Positions 22,773 to 30,428 of a DNA stretch of 35,258 nt are shown piece by piece (position 1 is the first letter of the stretch; every line of letters begins with the position of its first letter). The translations under genes and the position numbers were made by a program. Below the pieces are notes generated by a model. It was not told where the DNA came from. It saw only the letters and a program-made list of their open reading frames with translations, and ran no database searches. Source of the stretch: an uncultured Verrucomicrobiales bacterium (GTDB lineage: Bacteria; Verrucomicrobiota; Verrucomicrobiia; Verrucomicrobiales; Akkermansiaceae); the NCBI GenBank assembly GCA_937916135.1, contig CALFTQ010000031.1, positions 1 through 35,258 of the forward strand. Reading direction: 5' to 3'.

Positions 22773-23357
22773 ATGAACAAAAAGACCAGCCGATTCCTTT
22801 TGCTGCCGCTCGTATGCAGCGCGCTCAGTTCGTGTGTGTACTACACACCCACCGTGCCCGATATGCCGTATCAGGGCACTGCGGGGCGTACTGCCTATCC
22901 GGACACATGGGTAACCACCCAGCCGGCTGGTATTCAGCAGGCTCCCATTCCGGATCCTGTAGCCAGCCAGCCAATTGCCCAGCCGGCGAATGCACCGCTG
23001 GATCTGACCCGGCCCATCGTGCCCGGCACGCAACGCATGGCCCCGATTCCGGAGCCCAAGCCAGCGGCAGCCCCTGCCCAGCCGAAAGCCGCAGCACCGG
23101 CCCTCACCCCCATCGTGACCAAGCCGGCAGCAGCAACCAAGCCTGCGGCGGCAGCGTCCACCGCGACGGATATGAGCAAGATTACCAACACCGGCCCCAT
23201 CCCGGTGGCCACCCGCGTGCCCGGTGACCCCACCCGCGTGTACAACCCGCTCAACCCCAGCAAGACCATCCGCGTGGTGGATAAGAACGGCAAGCCCTAC
23301 CCCAGCGGCAAGGAACTGAAGGTGCGCGGCACCAACTTCCATTTCTACGTGCCGTAA
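22773..23357 (+). CDS. Proline/alanine-rich predicted lipoprotein
   Basis: A 194-residue exported protein. The N-terminus KKTSRFLLLPLVCSALSSC ends in a good lipobox (LSSC, Cys21), so it is expected to be lipid-anchored. Residues about 60-140 are Pro/Ala-rich low complexity, suited to span the periplasm or peptidoglycan. The last 45 residues (GDPTRVYNPLNPSKTIRVVDKNGKPYPSGKELKVRGTNFHFYVP) look like a small conserved domain. Function unknown. It is 3 bases upstream of tyrA and shares its promoter, with no obvious functional link. Confidence 0.75.
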   Translation: MNKKTSRFLLLPLVCSALSSCVYYTPTVPDMPYQGTAGRTAYPDTWVTTQPAGIQQAPIPDPVASQPIAQPANAPLDLTRPIVPGTQRMAPIPEPKPAAAPAQPKAAAPALTPIVTKPAAATKPAAAASTATDMSKITNTGPIPVATRVPGDPTRVYNPLNPSKTIRVVDKNGKPYPSGKELKVRGTNFHFYVP

Positions 23358-23360
23358 CGC

Positions 23361-24248
23361 ATGGCTGAATCGCCTTTCAAATCCGTGTGCATCCTGGGTC
23401 CCGGGCTCCTTGGCGGCTCCATAGCCATGGCCGTGCAACAGCACCTGCCCGGCTGCGAGCTCCGCGTCTGGGCCCGCCGCCAGCAGCCACTCGACTTTGT
23501 AAAGGAAAAAGGAATCACGGAGCACACCTTCACCGATGCCCGCGAGGCCGCCCGGGGTGCCGGGCTCATCATCCTCGCCACCCCCATCGGCGCGTTTGAA
23601 GAACTTTCCCGCTACATCCTCTCGGCGGTCTCCAAAGACGCCATCATCACCGATATCGGCTCAGTAAAGGCCTACGTGCACCGCACCACCGGCAGCATGC
23701 TCACCAACCGCGGGCGCTGCTTCATCGGCTCCCACCCCATGGCAGGCGCTGAAACCCAGGGCATCGAAAACGCCCGGGCCGACCTCATCAAAGGCGCCAC
23801 CGTGGCCATCACCAACCCGCACGGTGCCCCCGAGGCCAAGGTGCGGCAGCTCGCCGCCTTCTGGGAAGCACTGGGCACCAGCACCTATGTGATGGACCCG
23901 GTGAACCACGACCGCACCGTGGCCCGCATCTCCCACTGCCCGCACATTCTGGCCGCCCTCTGCGCACGCGGCGCCACCCTGGGCCAGGAGCCCATGGAAG
24001 ACCTGCAGCGCCTGGCCGCCAGCGGCTTCCGCGATACCACCCGCGTCTGCTCCGGCGGCGCCAACATGTGGGCCGATATCCTCTGGGAAAACGACGTGGC
24101 CGTGCGCGCCGCCCTGCACGACTGCGTGAACGACCTGCACCACCTCATCGACCTCCTTGAAACCCAGGATAAGGAGGGCGTGCGCCAGTGGCTCATCGCC
24201 GCCAAAGAAGCCCGCGAAACAGTGCGGAACACCCTTTCGTCCCAATAG
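23361..24248 (+). CDS. tyrA: Prephenate/arogenate dehydrogenase
   Basis: This 295-residue NAD(P)-dependent dehydrogenase takes prephenate (or arogenate) to 4-hydroxyphenylpyruvate (or tyrosine) in aromatic amino acid synthesis. The Rossmann motif ILGPGLLGGSIA (about 9-20), the TDIGSVK segment, GSHPMAGAETQGIENA and the helical C-terminal part with VARISHCPHILAA (catalytic His) are characteristic. It is not fused to chorismate mutase or an ACT domain. The last codons TCC CAA TAG coincide with a 7-base direct repeat that may mark an insertion (24240-24246), so the native C-terminus may have been altered by a few residues. Confidence 0.93.
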   Translation: MAESPFKSVCILGPGLLGGSIAMAVQQHLPGCELRVWARRQQPLDFVKEKGITEHTFTDAREAARGAGLIILATPIGAFEELSRYILSAVSKDAIITDIGSVKAYVHRTTGSMLTNRGRCFIGSHPMAGAETQGIENARADLIKGATVAITNPHGAPEAKVRQLAAFWEALGTSTYVMDPVNHDRTVARISHCPHILAALCARGATLGQEPMEDLQRLAASGFRDTTRVCSGGANMWADILWENDVAVRAALHDCVNDLHHLIDLLETQDKEGVRQWLIAAKEARETVRNTLSSQ

Positions 24249-24397
24249 GGACTTCTAAAAAGTCCATCAAATTGGAATTTGTGGGGGAACTCTGTCGGAG
24301 CACGGGACTTCAGTCCCGATTGGAAGCACCGTTATTTCGGGACTGAAGTCCCGTGCCCCGACAACGACAAACATCAATTTAGTGAGTTTTTAGAAGC
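24249..24397. repeat. Foldback repeat with CTTCTAAAAA ends and 26-bp inner stem
   Basis: Outer inverted repeat CTTCTAAAAA (24252-24261) with TTTTTAGAAG (24387-24396). Inner arms of 26 bp with one mismatch (24294-24319 and 24337-24362) contain the self-complementary GGGACTTCAGTCCC. The 7-mer TCCCAAT flanks the unit at 24240-24246 and 24398-24404, as a target duplication would. A single copy of the CGGGACTGAAGTCCCG module recurs at 35067-35082. It may also act as a terminator for tyrA. Confidence 0.65.
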
Positions 24398-24423
24398 TCC
24401 CAATTGACGAATCCACTTTTCCC

Positions 24424-24461
24424 AAAAAAGCAGGTGCCGCCACCGGAGAAGGTGACGGCAC
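24424..24461 (-). terminator. Terminator of the MFS transporter unit
   Basis: Minus-strand stem GTGCCGTCACC/GGTGGCGGCAC (one mismatch) followed by CTGCTTTTTTG, 26 bases past the transporter stop codon. It closes the long minus-strand gene run. Confidence 0.85.
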
Positions 24462-24487
24462 GCAGTTCAGATATGGAATGGGTGCTA

Positions 24488-25888
24488 TCAGGCGTTGTCC
24501 TTCTTGGGCAGGAGGAACAGGATGATACCACAGAGCATCATGAGGATGCCTGCCAGACTCAGCACAGAGGACAGCGGCGTACCGGCGTCCTTGAGCATGC
24601 CGCCCAACCAGGATACAAGCGCACCGGCCCCCACGGAGGTGAGGTTGAGTAGGCCGTAACCCGTGGCAGCAAAGCGCTCATCAATCGTGTTGCGGAGCAC
24701 AGGCATGAGGGTGGCATCCATGGCACCCTGAGCCACGCCCTGCATAGACACCAGGGCCAGCACAGCCACCAGGCCCACCTGGGCTCCGAACATCATGGCC
24801 AGCAGCACGCAGGGGCCGGCAATGCAGAAGGCGATACCGGGCACGTAGGCGCGGGCGTTCTTGTTGCGGAGATACCAGCGGTCGGCAATCACAGCGCAGG
24901 CCAGCACGGAGATGTACTTGGCGATGTTAATCCACTGCGTGGCAGCGGGGCCGGCGTCGGCCTCGGAGATTTCGAACATATCCTGCAGCAGGCGCGGGTA
25001 CCAGCCCAGCAGGAACCAGTTGGCAAAGCCGGCGAAGGAAATCATGAGCAGCAGCAGGTACATGCCGCGGCCGGTGAAGATGCTCTTGAGCATCTGGCCC
25101 AGCGTAAACTGGGGAGCAGCCGGTGCTGAGGAAGCCTCAGCACCGGTCTCGGTGGCGGGAGCTTCCTCGGCCTTCGGGTCACGCAGGAAGAAGAGCACGA
25201 TGAGACCGTATGCCACGCCAATGAAACCAAACACCTCGAAGGTGAGGCGCCAGCCCATCTGGCAGGGGTCACCAGCCATCATGGCACCGTAACCAGCCAT
25301 CACCTGGCCGGCATAAATACCGCTCATGTGCAGGCCGGTTGCCAGTGAGCGGGTGCTGCCGCGGTGATAGTCTGTGATAAGGGCCAGCGCAGCAGGAATG
25401 TAGAAGGCTTCGCTCACACCCATCATGGCGCGCCAGAAAACCAGTTCCTCATAGGATTCGGACTTACCGGTCATCCAGGTCACAATGGACCACACCACCA
25501 GCGAGCACATGATGATGAAGGAGCGACTGAAGCGGTCTGCCAGGTAACCGCCCACCGGGGAAAGTGCAGCATACACAATCAGGAAGGCAGAGGTCACGAT
25601 ACCGAACTGAGCCTGGGTCATCTCAATGCAGCCCGCGCCTTCGGTCATGGACTTGTTGAGCACCGCAAGCAGCTGGCGGTCGAAATAGTTCAGCATCACC
25701 ACCACCCAGAGCACAGCCACGGCAATCCAGGCCCACTTGCCGGGCGTGGTCACGGGTGCATTCGGAGAGATGGCGGGTTTCTTGAGTCCTTTCTTGCAGG
25801 CGGCCATGATGGCCAGCACAGCGATACCGATGGCCACCCAGGGGGTGAGGTCGGCCAGGAACGTCAGGATGGGATTAGGTTCAGGCAT
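24488..25888 (-). CDS. MFS transporter, probably for an acidic sugar such as sialic acid
   Basis: A 466-residue inner-membrane permease of the major facilitator superfamily. An extra N-terminal helix (about 12-30) precedes the usual twelve. LNYFDRQLLAVL in the first MFS helix and GGYLADRFSRS in the helix 2-3 loop (motif A) match the anion:cation symporter group that takes up hexuronates, sialate and related acids. The central loop (about 235-262) is Ala/Glu-rich. It is last in a run after two genes for cyclic mutarotases of the N-acetylneuraminate epimerase type, and the start is 21 bases after the preceding stop. Sialic acid as substrate is inferred from those neighbours only. Confidence 0.8.
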   Translation of the reverse strand: MPEPNPILTFLADLTPWVAIGIAVLAIMAACKKGLKKPAISPNAPVTTPGKWAWIAVAVLWVVVMLNYFDRQLLAVLNKSMTEGAGCIEMTQAQFGIVTSAFLIVYAALSPVGGYLADRFSRSFIIMCSLVVWSIVTWMTGKSESYEELVFWRAMMGVSEAFYIPAALALITDYHRGSTRSLATGLHMSGIYAGQVMAGYGAMMAGDPCQMGWRLTFEVFGFIGVAYGLIVLFFLRDPKAEEAPATETGAEASSAPAAPQFTLGQMLKSIFTGRGMYLLLLMISFAGFANWFLLGWYPRLLQDMFEISEADAGPAATQWINIAKYISVLACAVIADRWYLRNKNARAYVPGIAFCIAGPCVLLAMMFGAQVGLVAVLALVSMQGVAQGAMDATLMPVLRNTIDERFAATGYGLLNLTSVGAGALVSWLGGMLKDAGTPLSSVLSLAGILMMLCGIILFLLPKKDNA

Positions 25889-25909
25889 ATTGGTATTGTG
25901 TGTTCGTTG

Positions 25910-27028
25910 TTATTTGGAGAGATTGATGGTGGAAATCACCGGGGTGCGCACGCCGGGGTGAGTCTCGCCGGAGATGATGAAGACCGTCCCCATAACCTTT
26001 ACGGCCGGGGCGGTGGCTATGCCGATGCTGTTCTGCCCGGCCACGGTCCAGGCATTCCGGCAGGGGTCAAAGCTGTAGATGGTGGTATTCTGCCCGGGAT
26101 GGTCAGCCGGGGCATTACCGGCCAGGCTGGCGCGGTAGAAGTTGCCGGGGTCACCGCAGAGCAGCAGCAGCCCGCCGCGCATGGCCGGCATGGGCGTAGC
26201 CGGCGCCACGATGGTTTCGGGCATATCGGCAGCAGTGCTCCAGGTATTGGTGGCGGGGTCGTAGCAGAGCGTGCTCTTCAGGTAGGTGCGCTCGGCCGCG
26301 CCCTTGGCATCCGGATGCAGTGAGCAGCCGCCGGCCACGTAAATCTTACCCTTGTGGCAAGCACCGGCAGCAGCCAGCATGCGGCCCTCGCCGGGCATGG
26401 GGGCCAGTTCCTTCCAACCGGCGGCGGTGTCCTCCAGGTCAAGCACGTAGCTGTTGCTCAGGCAGGTCACGGATTCTGCCTTTTCCTGACCACCGAATAC
26501 GTAGAGCTTGCTACCCATCTGCACAAAGGCGGGGTATGCCGTAGTAAGCGGCAGGCCGGGCAGAGCCTCGGTGGTGCCGTCAGGCTTGATGCGGGTCACG
26601 GTGGACACGTGACCCTCCATGTTGCAACCGCCGGCAATGACCATGCAGCACCCCTTGCTGGTGTGCGCCGCGTAGCCAATGGGATACGGCAGTTTCGCCA
26701 GCACAGAGCAGCTGCCATCCAGCGGATTGATGCTCAGGATTTCATCGTAGAACACCTTTGCGCCGCGCTCAGCCGGGGTCTTGGCGCCCGGCTTGGCATT
26801 CGGGAAATTCGCACCACCAATGGCCAGGATGCGGGCGCCATCCGCAGTCTTCACCACGCTGGCCACCATGCCGGCGCGACCCACGGAATCGCTGATTTCC
26901 GGGCTCTCAGCCAACGCCTTGGCCGTCACCTTCAGCGGAGCCGGGGCGTGATGCCCGCAGCCGGGGCAGCACTGGGCCGCCAGCGGCAGGGCGGCTACTG
27001 CCGCCAGGAGAAAGAGATTCTTCAACAT
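25910..27028 (-). CDS. Secreted kelch-repeat protein, NanM-like mutarotase
   Basis: A 372-residue six-bladed kelch propeller with an N-terminal signal peptide (about 1-18, LFLLAAVAALPLAAQ), so periplasmic. Glycine-pair repeats recur (ILAIGGANFP, MVIAGGCN, LYVFGGQE, IYVAGGCS, LLLLCGDPG, VFIISGE), with the NanM-like GGANFP and ETHPGVRT elements. In the cyclically permuted mutarotase family, NanM converts alpha- to beta-N-acetylneuraminate outside the cell, speeding uptake. A CCPGCGHH motif follows the signal peptide and could bind metal or heme, which is unusual for the family. It lies between its cytoplasmic-looking paralogue and the MFS transporter gene. Confidence 0.8.
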   Translation of the reverse strand: MLKNLFLLAAVAALPLAAQCCPGCGHHAPAPLKVTAKALAESPEISDSVGRAGMVASVVKTADGARILAIGGANFPNAKPGAKTPAERGAKVFYDEILSINPLDGSCSVLAKLPYPIGYAAHTSKGCCMVIAGGCNMEGHVSTVTRIKPDGTTEALPGLPLTTAYPAFVQMGSKLYVFGGQEKAESVTCLSNSYVLDLEDTAAGWKELAPMPGEGRMLAAAGACHKGKIYVAGGCSLHPDAKGAAERTYLKSTLCYDPATNTWSTAADMPETIVAPATPMPAMRGGLLLLCGDPGNFYRASLAGNAPADHPGQNTTIYSFDPCRNAWTVAGQNSIGIATAPAVKVMGTVFIISGETHPGVRTPVISTINLSK

Positions 27029-27043
27029 ACTTCGGAAAACAGG

Positions 27044-28021
27044 TTACATCTTGGCACCCCACACCTGGTTGGAACGCTTGCCGGGGCGCTGCTCACCGTT
27101 CACGATGACGGCCATACCATTCCACACCGCGCAGGGCAGCACGGCGCGTGCCACGGCAATCTCACCGGCGTCGTACCAGGTATCGCTGCCGGGGCAGTAG
27201 CAAAGGCTCTGGTTGTGGAAACCGGGGTGGTTCTGCGGCGTGAAACCCTTCACCGTGGCATCATCGCCACCCAGCAGGTAGATGCGGCCACCAATCACCG
27301 GGGCAGGCGTGGGTGCCGCACCGCAGTAATGCGGCAGGTGGGCCAGGCGGCGCCAGCCGGTCTCGGCACTCCAGCTCCAGGCATCCGTCAGCATCTCGCG
27401 GGCCATGCGGCCATTGTCGCCGGGCTGCAGACCGATGCCGCCGAGCACATAGATAGTGTGGCCGATGGTGGCCATCTGCTGCAGGAAACGGCCTCGGCAG
27501 GGCATGGGCTCGCTATCGCTCCAGGTATCCGTCTCGGGGTCATACACCCACATGCGGGCTTCGGCATCCTGCTCGCCGGGGGCGATGGAGCCACCCTGCA
27601 CATACACCTTGCCACCCATCACGGCAGCAGCATGGCCGGTCAGCGTGGTGGGCAGCGGGGCCACTGCCTTGCACTGCACATCGGAGCCATCCCAGGTGAG
27701 CATGTAGCAATCAGCCAGAGCACCGTCTGCATTGCTGCCGCCAATCAGCATCACCCCCTGCGGCAGGGTAGCCGTGGCACCATAGCCCAGGGGCTTGGGC
27801 AGCGGCGTGGCATCCTTCCAGCCATCATTACCCGGCAGCACATAGATGCGGTCAGTCCAGCGCTTGGGGCCACCCTCCCAGAGCGGTTTTTCCGGGAAAT
27901 TGGCACCACCGCACACAATGAGTGCACCGTTGCTCACACCGGCATAGGAACCGGCAAAACCCTCGACATCCGGCAGGTCGGCCAGCTGTTTCCATTCAAG
28001 AGAAAGCTGTTCTTTATCCAT
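27044..28021 (-). CDS. Cytoplasmic kelch-repeat protein, NanM-like mutarotase
   Basis: A 325-residue paralogue of the next gene, without a signal peptide (MDKEQLSLEWKQLADLP). The family's GFAGSYAGVSNGALIVCGGANFP opening, then VMLIGGSN, VYVQGGS, IYVLGGIG, IYLLGGDD and AVIVNGEQRPGKRS mark six blades of the cyclically permuted mutarotase type. The RPGKRSNQV end matches the active-site closing strand of NanM-like proteins. It is presumably cytoplasmic, so it could work on sugar after transport. It has its own possible promoter (28030-28059) and follows thiM by 47 bases. Confidence 0.82.
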   Translation of the reverse strand: MDKEQLSLEWKQLADLPDVEGFAGSYAGVSNGALIVCGGANFPEKPLWEGGPKRWTDRIYVLPGNDGWKDATPLPKPLGYGATATLPQGVMLIGGSNADGALADCYMLTWDGSDVQCKAVAPLPTTLTGHAAAVMGGKVYVQGGSIAPGEQDAEARMWVYDPETDTWSDSEPMPCRGRFLQQMATIGHTIYVLGGIGLQPGDNGRMAREMLTDAWSWSAETGWRRLAHLPHYCGAAPTPAPVIGGRIYLLGGDDATVKGFTPQNHPGFHNQSLCYCPGSDTWYDAGEIAVARAVLPCAVWNGMAVIVNGEQRPGKRSNQVWGAKM

Positions 28022-28029
28022 GATACTCT

Positions 28030-28059
28030 ACTCTACCACACTATCCCCCGACACCGCAA
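28030..28059 (-). promoter_or_regulatory. Possible promoter of the mutarotase-transporter genes
   Basis: -35 TTGCGG (28054-28059), 18-bp spacer, -10 TAGAGT (28030-28035), 8 bases before the ATG. It would let the mutarotase and transporter genes be expressed apart from the thi/cys genes upstream, again with a leaderless mRNA. Confidence 0.45.
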
Positions 28060-28068
28060 GCAGGATTT

Positions 28069-28863
28069 TCACACAATGCGCGTAAATTCGGATACTTCAG
28101 CAGGGCTGAGAGCATCCAGCTCATCCAGCAGAGCCCCGGCAAAGCTGCCCGGTCGCGGGCAGCGGGCGGCGGCACGCTCCCCGGCAATACCCAGGATGGC
28201 AGCACAGGCGGCTGCCCCGGTAAAGGCATCCGGCGCGGAGGCCACGCAAGCCGCTGCCAGCGCACCCATGGCGCAGCCCACCCCGGTCACCCGGGTCATG
28301 AGCGGGTCTCCATTGCCCAGGGCCAATACTCGCTCGCCATCGGTCACATAATCCACCGGCCCGGTGACCAGCACGGTGCAGCCGCACTGCTGCGCCAGCT
28401 TGCGGGCAGACTGCACGGCAGCGGAGCTTTCCTCGGTGGTATCCGTGCCGCGACCACCCGCAGCCTCACCGGCCAGCGCCATGATTTCCGAAGCGTTGCC
28501 ACGGATGAGGGTGGGGCGCATCGCCAGCAGCTCGTGGCAGAACTCGGTGCGGAAGCGCAGCAGCCCCACCGCCACCGGGTCCAGCACCCAGGGCACCCCG
28601 GCTGCGTGTGCGGCATCCACCGCGCTGCGCATGAGCTCTGCCTGCGGGTGGGACAGCGTGCCCACATTCACCAGCAGGCCATTGGCACACACGCTCAGCA
28701 GCTGCTCGTACTCGGCCGCATCGTTCAGCATGACCGGCGCCGCCCCCACGGCCAGCAGCATGTTGGCCGTGATGCCCTGCACCACATTATTGGTCAGCGA
28801 GAGAATGAGCGGATTCTTTTTCCGCAGATTCTCCAGCACCGCAGCTAAATCATTCTTATTCAT
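28069..28863 (-). CDS. thiM: Hydroxyethylthiazole kinase
   Basis: This 264-residue ribokinase-fold enzyme phosphorylates 4-methyl-5-(2-hydroxyethyl)thiazole for thiamine salvage. The ATG at 28863 is chosen because it begins the conserved part and gives the normal length; the frame is open to 28935. Seen: LILSLTNNVVQGITANMLLAVGAAPVM, VNVGTL, VLDPVAVG, LIRGNASEIMALAG (substrate and phosphate contacts) and GVGCAMGALAAAC, with the catalytic Cys-type anion-hole motif (TGVGC). Its ATG overlaps the thiE stop (ATGA), so translation is coupled. No TPP riboswitch was found in the run. Confidence 0.95.
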   Translation of the reverse strand: MNKNDLAAVLENLRKKNPLILSLTNNVVQGITANMLLAVGAAPVMLNDAAEYEQLLSVCANGLLVNVGTLSHPQAELMRSAVDAAHAAGVPWVLDPVAVGLLRFRTEFCHELLAMRPTLIRGNASEIMALAGEAAGGRGTDTTEESSAAVQSARKLAQQCGCTVLVTGPVDYVTDGERVLALGNGDPLMTRVTGVGCAMGALAAACVASAPDAFTGAAACAAILGIAGERAAARCPRPGSFAGALLDELDALSPAEVSEFTRIV

Positions 28864-29477
28864 GCTAAATCCCTTGCTGCCTGTTCCGTATCCTCTGCGG
28901 CACAGATGGCCGAAACCACCGCCACGCCATCGCAATGTCCCGTGGCCCGCAGCTCGCGGGCGCGAGCAGCATCAATGCCGCCGATGGCACAGATGGGTAC
29001 CGGGCATTTCGCCGCCAGCTCTGCCCAGCGCTGCACCCCCAGGGCCTCCGGCGCATCATCCTTGGAGATGGTGGGAAACACCGGGCCGCAGCCCACATAA
29101 TCCACCAGCGCGGGGTCCACCGCTGCCATCTCGGCTTCGTTGGTGACGGTGAGCCCGAGTATCATCTCCGGCCCTATGAGGGCGCGTGCCTGCGCCACCG
29201 GCATATCCGCCTGGCCGATGTGAATGCCATCTGCCCCGATTTCCACAGCCAGCTCCACATCATCATTGATGATGAGCGGCACCCCTGCCCCGCGCAGGAA
29301 ATCGCGCAGCGGCAGCACCTCGGCCAGCATGGTGTTGCGGTCGGCGTTCTCCCGGCGGTACTGCACGATGCTCACCCCGCCGGCCACCGCGCGCCACACG
29401 GTCTCCAGCAGACCGTGGCGGCAGCGCTCCGGCGCATCCGTCACGAGATACAGGTTCAGATTAAAAGATTTATTCAT
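28860..29477 (-). CDS. thiE: Thiamine-phosphate synthase
   Basis: This 205-residue TIM-barrel enzyme couples hydroxymethylpyrimidine diphosphate with thiazole phosphate to thiamine monophosphate, taking the product of ThiM. The ATG at 29477 is chosen although the frame is open upstream into cysK: NLYLVTDAPE opens the family. QYRRENA (the usual QLR..K is QYRREN here), LIINDDVELAVEIGADGIHIGQADMP, LGLTVTNEAE, DYVGCGPVFPTISKDDAP and ICAIGGIDA follow in order. It overlaps cysK by 8 bases and thiM by 4, so the three genes are tightly coupled. The LIINDD and GxGPVFPT motifs bind the pyrimidine diphosphate. Confidence 0.94.
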   Translation of the reverse strand: MNKSFNLNLYLVTDAPERCRHGLLETVWRAVAGGVSIVQYRRENADRNTMLAEVLPLRDFLRGAGVPLIINDDVELAVEIGADGIHIGQADMPVAQARALIGPEMILGLTVTNEAEMAAVDPALVDYVGCGPVFPTISKDDAPEALGVQRWAELAAKCPVPICAIGGIDAARARELRATGHCDGVAVVSAICAAEDTEQAARDLA

Positions 29478-30408
29478 GAGAGAAAAGTGCCGTTGAATAG
29501 TAACGGTCGGCGCCATCCGGCATGATGACCACGATGGTCTTGCCCGCCCATTCCGGGCGCTGCGCCAGCTGCGTGGCCGCCCACAGAGCCGCGCCGGAGG
29601 AAATGCCCACCAGCACGCCATCCAGCTTGCCCAGCTCGCGGGCCGTGGTCAGCGGCACTTCGTTATCCACAGAAATCACTTCATCATAGATGCTGCGGTC
29701 CAGCGTATCAGGGATGAAGTTCGCCCCGATGCCCTGGATGGCATGCGGCCCGGCCACACCGCCCGTGAGCAGCGGGGAGCTCGCAGGCTGCACAGCCACC
29801 ACATGAATGGCCGGATTCTGCTCTTTCAGATAACGCCCCGTGCCGGAAATAGTGCCACCCGTCCCCACACCTGCCACAAAGGCATCCACTTGCCCCGCGC
29901 AGTCTGCCCAGATTTCCGGGCCGGTGGTCGCGTAGTGCGCAGCAGGATTGGCCGGATTCGTGAACTGCCCGGCCACAATGGCGCCGGGAATCATGCGGGC
30001 CAGTTCCTCGGCCTTATCCACCGCGCCCTGCATACCGGCTGCCCCGGGGGTGAGCACCACCTCCGCGCCGTAGGCCTTCACGATATTGCGGCGTTCCACG
30101 CTCATGGTATCCGGCATGGTGAGAATCACGCGATAGCCGCGTGCCGCACCGATGGCCGCCAGGCCGATGCCGGTGTTGCCGCTGGTGGGCTCCACAATGG
30201 TGCCGCCGGGCTGCAGGCGGCCCGTGGCCTCGGCATCATCCACAATGGAGCGGGCCACGCGGTCCTTCACCGAACCGGCGGGGTTGTTCGATTCAAGTTT
30301 CAGCAGCAGGCGGGCCTTCAGGCCGTGGGCTGCGCTGTAATGCACCGGTTCCAGCAGCGGAGTCCGCCCCACCAGTTCCGGGACTGAAGTGTATGTATTC
30401 ATAGCCAT
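29470..30408 (-). CDS. cysK: Cysteine synthase (O-acetylserine sulfhydrylase)
   Basis: This 312-residue PLP enzyme makes cysteine from O-acetylserine and sulfide. It has the PLP lysine in KLESNNPAGSVKDRVA (K about 49), the substrate loop TSGNTG, the phosphate cradle GVGTGGTISGTG, and GISSGAA near the end. The stretch IQGIGANFIPDTLD is the CysK-type signature. Two starts (M1, M3) are possible and differ by two residues. It lies 20 bases after metY and overlaps thiE, giving a sulfur-assimilation start to the run, consistent with sulfur being needed for the thiazole. It is likely governed by the operator-like palindrome upstream of metY. Confidence 0.95.
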   Translation of the reverse strand: MAMNTYTSVPELVGRTPLLEPVHYSAAHGLKARLLLKLESNNPAGSVKDRVARSIVDDAEATGRLQPGGTIVEPTSGNTGIGLAAIGAARGYRVILTMPDTMSVERRNIVKAYGAEVVLTPGAAGMQGAVDKAEELARMIPGAIVAGQFTNPANPAAHYATTGPEIWADCAGQVDAFVAGVGTGGTISGTGRYLKEQNPAIHVVAVQPASSPLLTGGVAGPHAIQGIGANFIPDTLDRSIYDEVISVDNEVPLTTARELGKLDGVLVGISSGAALWAATQLAQRPEWAGKTIVVIMPDGADRYYSTALFSHE

Positions 30409-30428
30409 TTTTCTTATGGTACAAGGGT

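Noticed and set aside
26354..28351. A 665-codon plus-strand open frame opposite both mutarotases and thiM
   Set aside because: It spans three real genes and shows no motif. A codon-bias shadow.
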